21,153 nucleotides of DNA from Acidimicrobiia bacterium. Lineage in GTDB: Bacteria > Actinomycetota > Acidimicrobiia > Acidimicrobiales > Ilumatobacteraceae. Below, one piece after another: positions 16,753-21,153 of the stretch. The position numbers and the translations under genes were made by a program. The stretch covers positions 1 to 21,153 of the forward strand of contig JAUHYJ010000006.1 in assembly GCA_030425785.1 (NCBI GenBank). The letters run 5' to 3'. The notes under the pieces were generated by a model. The model was not told where the DNA came from. It saw nothing but the letters and a program-made list of their open reading frames with translations, and did no database searches. Position 1 is the first letter of the stretch. Each line of letters opens with the position of its first letter.

Positions 16753-16784
16753 GACGGCGGCGGGGCCGGAGCCCCGCCGCCGTC
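16753..16784 (-). terminator. very stable hairpin between binding-protein and permease genes
   Basis: A perfect 14-bp inverted repeat (GACGGCGGCGGGGC with its complement) closes a 4-nt loop, CGGA on the plus strand. It sits 14 bases past the binding-protein stop (16799) and 39 before the DppB-like start (16713). In transporter operons such hairpins often act as partial terminators or protect the binding-protein mRNA so that it exceeds permease mRNA; that role is inference here. The downstream minus-strand bases (GTTCTTCGTT) are only mildly T-rich. Confidence 0.75.
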
Positions 16785-16798
16785 ACCTCACCAGCTGA

Positions 16799-18676
16799 TC
16801 AGCCGGCGCGGGTCCACTCTTCGATGTTCCAGTACTCGCTGTCCCAACCGTTCAGGTCCCCGGTGTTCTCGATCGAGTTCGCGAACGCCGAGTTGTTGGC
16901 ACGGTAGATGAGCGGGATGATCGCCTGCGACGAGACGAACTCGTTGACCTGGGCGACCAGGTCACGACGGCCCGGGTCGTCGATCGGCGCCGCGACCATC
17001 TCGTCGATGAGCGCGTCGAGCTCGGGCGAGTTGATGCGGACGATGTTCTCGCCGCCCCAGTTGTTGCCCGAGGTCGGGATCTGGTCGCTCTTGAAGCCCT
17101 TCAGGTAGCCGGGGCCGTCAGGACCCGACGACGAGTTGGTGTACATCTCGATGTCGGTGAAGAACTTCCAGATGCAGGCGTCGCTGGCGCACGTGCCGTC
17201 GAAGAACAGGCTCGCGTCCTCGTTGCGCATGTTGGCCTTCACGCCGATCTCGCTCCAGTACTGGGCGATGAGCTCCTGGTTGCTCTGACGCACGGCGTTG
17301 GTCGAGGTCACGTAGTCGAACTCGAGCGGGCCGTAGCCCTCCGCCTCACGCACGCCGTCACCGTCGGTGTCCATGTAGCCCAGCTCGTCGAGGATCGCGT
17401 TGGCGCCCTCGATGTCCTGGGTCAGGCAGTAGTCGAGGTTCCCGTCGTTGTCGCCTTCGACCGGCCAGTAGTAGCAGGTCGGGGCGCCGGCAGCGCCGTA
17501 GCCCACGGCGACGAGCTCGTCACGGTTGATCGCGATCGAGAGCGCCCGGTGGAACTCGGGGTTGTCGACGAAGATCGGGTTCGGCGTGCCCTCCGACGGC
17601 GGATCGGCGTCCGGGTCGGTCTGGTTCAGGTTGATGTGCTCGACGCTCGACGCGAAGCCGGCGGCGAGACGACCGTTGCCGGCTGCCTCCATGCTGCTGA
17701 GGATCTCGGGCGCGACCTGCAGGTTCCAGGCGTAGTCGGCTTCGCCGACCTCGAGCACGGAACGAGCGGCCGACTCGGCGTCACCGCCACCCTTGATCGT
17801 GACCGACGAGAAGAACGGCTTGCCCTCGGCGATGCCGCGGTAGTTCGGGTTCATCTCGTAGGTGACCGTGTCCTCCGGCCGCAGCTCGGTGACCATGTAC
17901 GGGCCGGTGCCGATCGGTGCGAAGTTCTGATCGGAGCACGACTTCGCAGCCGCGCCGACGCAGTCGGCGAACTGCGCCGCCTGGATCACGGGGCTGGTGT
18001 ACCCGACGAACGGCACGAACGGGAACGGCTTGGGCGCCTCGAACGTGATCGTCACGGTGTAGTCGTCGTCGGCGACGACGTCGGTGACGTCGAGGAACGC
18101 CTGGTTCGAGCAACCGGTCTCCTCGTTCGAGCAGTACTCGTACGAGAACACGACGTCGGCCGCCGTGAACGGGGTGCCGTCCGACCACATCACGTCGTCG
18201 CGCAGCTTCCACGTGATCTGGGTCAGATCGTCGGAGATGCCGTTGCCGGGCGACGGGATCTCGGCGGCCAGCGCCGGGACGACGGAGCCGTCCGGGGCGT
18301 ACTCGGCGAGCGGCTCGCTCACGAGTGAGCCGGCGAGCAGGTCCTTCGTACCGCTCGAGAGCAGCGCGTTCGCCTGGGAGGGCGCCTGCCACTGCAGCAG
18401 GATGATCTCGCCACCCGCTCCGGCGTCGCCGGCGGGCATGTCGTCGCCGCCGTCGTCAGCAGGCTCGTCGCCGCCGTCGTCAGCGGGCTCTTCGTCGCCG
18501 CCGTCGTCGGCCGGCTCGTCACCGGCGTCGTCAGCAGGCTCGTCGCCGCCGTCGTCGGCAGGCTCTTCGGTGGCTGGCTCGTCGTCGGCCACGGGGGCGT
18601 CGTCGTCATCGCCGCCGCACGCTGCCGTGATCATCGCCAGTGCAGCAAGTGCTGCCAAGGCCTTCCTTGTTCGCAT
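16799..18676 (-). CDS. lipoprotein substrate-binding protein of peptide/nickel-type ABC transporter (SBP family 5)
   Basis: 625 residues. A lipoprotein signal peptide (1-20) ends ITAAC, with Cys20 the predicted lipid site. Residues 23-80 are an Asp/Glu/Pro/Gly linker built from DEPADDGG repeats; at about 88 the binding domain starts with GGEIILLQW. Family 5 landmarks are LAGSLVSEPLAEY (114-126), TWKLRDDVMWSDGTPFTAADVVFSYEY (split at 155-164 and 165-181), APIGTGPYMV (253-262), MNPNYR (275-280) and FHRALSIAINRDELV (375-389). DTDGDG (436-441) is a Ca-binding-like loop. Cysteines lie in four local pairs, 182/189, 239/247, 401/417 and 496/501, probably disulfides. It should capture peptides or similar ligands for the two permeases; the true ligand is unknown. 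The ATG at 18676 has a GGGAGGG ribosome site, a candidate promoter upstream and a stable hairpin downstream. Confidence 0.94.
   Translation of the reverse strand: MRTRKALAALAALAMITAACGGDDDDAPVADDEPATEEPADDGGDEPADDAGDEPADDGGDEEPADDGGDEPADDGGDDMPAGDAGAGGEIILLQWQAPSQANALLSSGTKDLLAGSLVSEPLAEYAPDGSVVPALAAEIPSPGNGISDDLTQITWKLRDDVMWSDGTPFTAADVVFSYEYCSNEETGCSNQAFLDVTDVVADDDYTVTITFEAPKPFPFVPFVGYTSPVIQAAQFADCVGAAAKSCSDQNFAPIGTGPYMVTELRPEDTVTYEMNPNYRGIAEGKPFFSSVTIKGGGDAESAARSVLEVGEADYAWNLQVAPEILSSMEAAGNGRLAAGFASSVEHINLNQTDPDADPPSEGTPNPIFVDNPEFHRALSIAINRDELVAVGYGAAGAPTCYYWPVEGDNDGNLDYCLTQDIEGANAILDELGYMDTDGDGVREAEGYGPLEFDYVTSTNAVRQSNQELIAQYWSEIGVKANMRNEDASLFFDGTCASDACIWKFFTDIEMYTNSSSGPDGPGYLKGFKSDQIPTSGNNWGGENIVRINSPELDALIDEMVAAPIDDPGRRDLVAQVNEFVSSQAIIPLIYRANNSAFANSIENTGDLNGWDSEYWNIEEWTRAG
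18441..18563 (-). repeat. 24-nt coding tandem repeat (DEPADDGG linker)
   Basis: Five head-to-tail copies of a 24-base unit (one copy is 27 bases) start at 18441, 18465, 18489, 18516 and 18540, followed by a degenerate partial copy. Each unit encodes eight residues of the acidic linker of the binding lipoprotein, so copy changes stay in frame. Copies differ by a few bases (for example GTCAGCA against GTCGGCC). Confidence 0.85.
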
Positions 18677-18680
18677 GGGT

Positions 18681-18688
18681 CCCTCCCT
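18681..18688 (-). promoter_or_regulatory. strong Shine-Dalgarno of the binding-protein gene
   Basis: On the minus strand an AGGGAGGG stretch lies a few bases before the ATG at 18676. It supports this start and high translation, as expected for a binding protein needed in excess over its permease. Confidence 0.7.
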
Positions 18689-18724
18689 CTTGCACGTCGA
18701 CCATCTAGCCGACGAGGTGCGGCA

Positions 18725-18753
18725 ACCCTACTGTCCGGTATGTGGGCGGGCAA
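18725..18753 (-). promoter_or_regulatory. candidate internal promoter for the binding-protein gene
   Basis: On the minus strand TTGCCC (18748-18753) and TAGGGT (18725-18730) are separated by 17 bases, a fair -35/-10 pair within the 172-base gap after the ATPase gene. The start point would be near 18718, giving a leader of about 42 nt that contains the ribosome site. An internal promoter would raise binding-protein and permease expression over the ATPases. Sequence-only prediction. Confidence 0.38.
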
Positions 18754-18766
18754 GCTACCCCGCCAC
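18742..18766 (-). other. inverted repeat overlapping the internal -35 box
   Basis: GTGG(G)CGGG and CCCGCCAC form an 8-bp stem with one bulged G and an 8-nt loop. It may be a terminator for the ATPase pair or an operator on the internal promoter, since the left arm covers the -35 hexamer. No T-run follows, so a simple terminator is not certain. Confidence 0.35.
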
Positions 18767-18848
18767 CTCGCGCGTGGTTGTCACACGTTGGACACGCGTA
18801 CACGCACGAACGACCGAGCCCGGGGGACACCGCGGGCGAAGACGTGCT

Positions 18849-19916
18849 CTACGCAGGGGTGATGAGTTCGTCGACGAGCTGAGCCTGTTCGGTGTCGGCG
18901 TAGTGACACGCCACCCAGTGTCCGTGCTCGAGCTCGCGGAACTCGGGCACCTCGGCGGCACACCGGTCGGTGGCGATCGGGCACCGGGTGCGGAACACGC
19001 ACCCCGACGGCGGGTTGGCCGGGCTCGGGATGTCGCCGGTGAGGATGACCCGCTCGCGAGCGGACTCGATCGACGGGTCGGGTACCGGAACCGCCGAGTG
19101 CAGCGCCTGGGTGTACGGGTGGCGGGGCCGGGTGTAGAGCCGATCGACGTCGGTGAGCTCGGCGATCTTGCCGAGGTACATCACCGCGACCCGGTCGGCG
19201 ATGTGCCGCACCATCGACAGGTCGTGGGAGATGAACAGGTAGGTGAGACCGAGTTCGTCCTGCAGCTCCTCGAGCAGGTTGACGACCTGGGCCTGGATCG
19301 ACACGTCGAGTGCGGCGATCGGCTCGTCGCACACGACGAAGTCCGGGTTGAGCGCGATGGCACGGGCAATGCCGATGCGCTGGCGCTGCCCGCCGGAGAA
19401 CTCGTGCGGATAGCGGTTGGCGTGCTTCGCGTCGAGGCCGACGATGTCGAGCAGGTCGCCGATGCGGGAGCGCCGGTCGGACTTCGACATGTTCGTGTGC
19501 TCGACGAGCGGTTCGCCGATGATCGATCCGACGGTCATGCGCGGGTTGAGCGAGGCGTGCGGGTCCTGGAACACCATCTGCATGCGCGGCCGGGTCCGGC
19601 GGAGTTCGCCCGATCCGATCTTGGTCAGCTCGCGCCCGTCGAACTCGACGGTCCCGCTGGTCGCCTTGTCGAGCTGGAGCATGACGCGACCGGTCGTCGA
19701 CTTGCCCGAGCCGGACTCCCCCACCAGCCCGAGCGTCTCACCCTTGATGACGTCGAAGGTGACGTCGTCCACGGCGCGGACGTGCCCGACGGTCCGTGCG
19801 AGCAGGCCCTTGGTGATCGGGAAGTACTTGGTCAGGTTGCGCACCCGGAGGAGGGTGTCGCCGTCCGCGAGTTCGGTCGGCGCCGGCTGGTCGGGGGCGA
19901 TCGTGGCGTCAGACAT
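18849..19916 (-). CDS. peptide-type ABC transporter ATPase (DppF/OppF-like)
   Basis: 355-residue ATPase with Walker A GESGSGKST (66-74), Q-loop Gln117 in VFQDP, signature FSGGQRQR (173-180), Walker B VVCDEP (194-199) and H-loop His231. The N-terminal NLTKYFPITKG (27-37) and the RYPHEFSGGQ context are typical of OppF/DppF. The C-terminal oligopeptide-transporter extension carries Cys306, 312, 319 and 337 (C-x5-C-x6-C-x17-C), the spacing that holds a [4Fe-4S] cluster in characterised Dpp/Opp ATPases. The position FSGGQ replaces LSGGQ and is a normal variant. The frame is open to 19955, but the ATG at 19916 gives a sensible start with an 8-base overlap of the OppD-like stop. It works as a heterodimer with the upstream ATPase. 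A 172-base gap with a promoter-like element follows it. Confidence 0.95.
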   Translation of the reverse strand: MSDATIAPDQPAPTELADGDTLLRVRNLTKYFPITKGLLARTVGHVRAVDDVTFDVIKGETLGLVGESGSGKSTTGRVMLQLDKATSGTVEFDGRELTKIGSGELRRTRPRMQMVFQDPHASLNPRMTVGSIIGEPLVEHTNMSKSDRRSRIGDLLDIVGLDAKHANRYPHEFSGGQRQRIGIARAIALNPDFVVCDEPIAALDVSIQAQVVNLLEELQDELGLTYLFISHDLSMVRHIADRVAVMYLGKIAELTDVDRLYTRPRHPYTQALHSAVPVPDPSIESARERVILTGDIPSPANPPSGCVFRTRCPIATDRCAAEVPEFRELEHGHWVACHYADTEQAQLVDELITPA

Positions 19917-20907
19917 CGCGGGGCGCTCCCGTCTCGGTGTTCCAGAAGCACGCAACGGCGTGTTCGTGCCCGACCTCGACGAGCGGTGGGACCTCGTTGA
20001 GGCACCGCTCGAACGCGTGTGGGCACCGGGGTGCGAACGAGCATCCGGTCGGTTCGCTGTACAAGCTGGGCGGCTGACCCTTGATGTTGACGAGCTGCTG
20101 CCCCTTCTGGTCGAGACGGGGCAGCGACCCGAGCAGGCCCTGGGTGTACGGGTGCTGCGGCTCCGCGTAGAGCTGCTTCACGGGCGCCGTCTCGACGACC
20201 TTGCCGCCGTACATCACCATCACGCGGTCGGCGAGGCCGGCGATCACGCCGAGGTCGTGGGTGATCCAGATGACCGCGGTGTTGAGGCGTTCGCGGAGCT
20301 CGCGAACGGTCTCGATGATCTGGGCCTGGATCGTGACGTCGAGCGCCGTGGTGGGCTCGTCGGCGATGATGACCTTGGGGTCGCAGGCGAGGGCGATCGC
20401 GATCATCACGCGCTGCCGCATGCCGCCCGACAGCTCGTGCGGGTAGTTCTTGAGGCGCTGGATCGGGTCGGGGATGCCGACGAGCTCGAGCAGGCCGGCG
20501 GCGCGGGCCCGGGCCTGCTGCTTGGTGGCGTCGGTGTGGAGCAGGATCGACTCGGTGAGCTGCTTGCCGACCGTGAGGACCGGGTTGAGCGACGTCATCG
20601 GGTCCTGGAAGATGAACCCGATCTTGGCGCCGCGCACGGCGCGGAGCTTGTCGGGTGCCAGCTGGAGCAGGTCGTCGTCCTCGAACTTGGCCGTGCCGCC
20701 GACGATCTCGCCGGGCGGCATCGGGATCAGCTTGAGCAACGACATCATGGTGACGCTCTTGCCCGATCCGCTCTCGCCGACGACCCCGAGGAACTCACCG
20801 GCCCGCAGCTCGAAGCCGACGCCGTTGACGGCGTGGACGACGCCGTCCTGGGTGTGGAAGCGGGTGGTGAGGTCGTCGACCTCCAACACCGTGTTGCCAG
20901 CTGTCAC
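19909..20907 (-). CDS. peptide-type ABC transporter ATPase (DppD/OppD-like)
   Basis: 332-residue ATPase: Walker A GESGSGKS (44-51), Q-loop Gln101 in FIFQDPMTSLNP (98-109), signature HELSGGMRQR (157-166), Walker B VIIADEP (179-185) with TTALD, and H-loop His217. The LSGGMRQR form and SLNPVLTVG are typical of OppD/DppD. The C-terminal domain has Cys289, 295, 302 and 320 with the same C-x5-C-x6-C-x17-C spacing as its partner. The frame is open to an ATG at 20952, but AGGGAGGG five bases before the GTG at 20907 fixes that start, which also fits the family N-terminus. It is the first gene of the transporter operon, with a candidate promoter about 50 bases upstream, and overlaps the OppF-like gene by 8 bases. 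Confidence 0.95.
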   Translation of the reverse strand: MTAGNTVLEVDDLTTRFHTQDGVVHAVNGVGFELRAGEFLGVVGESGSGKSVTMMSLLKLIPMPPGEIVGGTAKFEDDDLLQLAPDKLRAVRGAKIGFIFQDPMTSLNPVLTVGKQLTESILLHTDATKQQARARAAGLLELVGIPDPIQRLKNYPHELSGGMRQRVMIAIALACDPKVIIADEPTTALDVTIQAQIIETVRELRERLNTAVIWITHDLGVIAGLADRVMVMYGGKVVETAPVKQLYAEPQHPYTQGLLGSLPRLDQKGQQLVNIKGQPPSLYSEPTGCSFAPRCPHAFERCLNEVPPLVEVGHEHAVACFWNTETGAPRDV

Positions 20908-20912
20908 CCGAG

Positions 20913-20920
20913 CCCTCCCT
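20913..20920 (-). promoter_or_regulatory. Shine-Dalgarno deciding the GTG start of the OppD-like gene
   Basis: AGGGAGGG on the minus strand, 5 nt before the GTG at 20907. It lies inside the longer open frame from 20952 and argues that the upstream 15 codons are leader, not protein. Confidence 0.75.
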
Positions 20921-20958
20921 GCGTCGAGTCGGCCACCTGCGCTCGGCGGCATCCGGAC

Positions 20959-20989
20959 AGGGTAGACGACCCGATGGGCCCGTGGTCAA
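20959..20989 (-). promoter_or_regulatory. candidate promoter of the transporter operon
   Basis: On the minus strand TTGACC (20984-20989) and TACCCT (20959-20964) lie 19 bases apart, a slightly long spacer. Transcription would begin near 20950 and leave a leader of about 43 nt with the ribosome site. The -35 hexamer is the best match to TTGACA in the gap. Confidence 0.38.
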
Positions 20990-20992
20990 CGA

Positions 20993-21014
20993 ACGCCGGA
21001 TGACGATCCGGTGT
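20993..21014 (-). terminator. hairpin terminator after the P450 gene
   Basis: A 9-bp stem (ACGCCGGAT with ATCCGGTGT, one G-T pair) closes a 4-nt loop only 3 bases beyond the P450 stop codon. The bases that follow on the minus strand (TCGTTG) are weakly T-rich. It ends just before the -35 box of the transporter promoter, so it probably insulates the two units. Confidence 0.55.
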
Positions 21015-21017
21015 GTC

Positions 21018-21153
21018 TCAGCGCGGGGAACCGGGTGGGAACGACAGCGGCATGATGCGCGGCCCTCGGACCTGGCCGCCGGCCCACTTCATCGGCTCAC
21101 CCTCGCGGAGCGAGAACTCGGGGATGCGCTCGAGCCAGACGCGGATCGCGACC
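21018..21153 (-). CDS. cytochrome P450, C-terminal fragment (cut by window edge)
   Basis: Only the last 45 codons are inside the window; the gene continues beyond 21153. The translated end contains VAIRVWLERIPEFSLREGEP and then MKWAGGQVRGPR followed by IMPLSF. This matches the usual bacterial P450 tail: the helix after the haem-Cys loop (E..L.RIPEF.L..G), the beta hairpin WAGGQVRGPR, and the closing LPLxF strand. The haem ligand and I-helix are outside the window, so the activity and subfamily cannot be judged. The tail is followed at once by a terminator-like hairpin, so this gene probably ends its own transcript upstream of the transporter operon. Confidence 0.72.
   Translation of the reverse strand, partial: VAIRVWLERIPEFSLREGEPMKWAGGQVRGPRIMPLSFPPGSPR

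Noticed and set aside
18420..18600. CRISPR-like repeat pattern
   Set aside because: The repeats are contiguous 24-mers without spacers and encode the acidic linker of the binding lipoprotein.

Overview
The window is GC-rich bacterial chromosome with almost only G/C-ending codons. Gene content (SURF1, de novo purine genes, a five-part peptide transporter, a cytochrome P450 end) and frequent GTG starts suggest a free-living aerobic actinomycete. A member of the Acidimicrobiia is my best guess, by inference only. Genes are densely packed and no gap exceeds about 200 bases. I saw no tRNA, rRNA, CRISPR array, transposase or attachment site.

Layout. Bases 1-820 carry a SURF1-type cytochrome oxidase assembly gene (+), separated from a convergent metallo-beta-lactamase-fold hydrolase gene (-) by a strong hairpin. 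A 42-codon ORF (+, 1913-2041) lies between the hydrolase and a three-gene minus-strand operon: EVE-domain protein, histidine phosphatase, short GMC-type flavin oxidoreductase. From about 4418 a divergent promoter region drives that operon leftwards and a purine operon rightwards. Both first genes have a TAnnnT box exactly 7 nt before the start codon and no Shine-Dalgarno sequence, which suggests leaderless mRNAs.

Purine operon (4547-12660, +): purL (with two PurS-like domains fused at the N-terminus), purQ, purC, purF and a purD-purM fusion, joined by 1-4 base overlaps or a 2-base gap. Together they encode PRPP amidotransferase, GAR synthetase, FGAM synthetase, AIR synthetase and SAICAR synthetase. 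purN/purT, purE/purK, purB and purH are not in the window.

After it comes a 645-residue secreted protein of unknown function with two Cys-x3-Cys FN3-like repeats (12759-14696, +). It converges on a minus-strand peptide/nickel-type ABC transporter operon transcribed from about 20950 down to 14712: ATPase D, ATPase F, lipoprotein binding protein, permease B, permease C. This operon carries a 14-bp hairpin between the binding protein and permease genes, a candidate internal promoter before the binding protein, and Fe-S type cysteine motifs in both ATPases. The right edge holds the C-terminal end of a cytochrome P450 gene (-) with a terminator-like hairpin behind it.

I found no obviously new defence or mobile system. 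The most unusual features are the fused and re-domained purine enzymes, the paired leaderless promoters, the unclassified secreted repeat protein and the Cys-rich binding protein.
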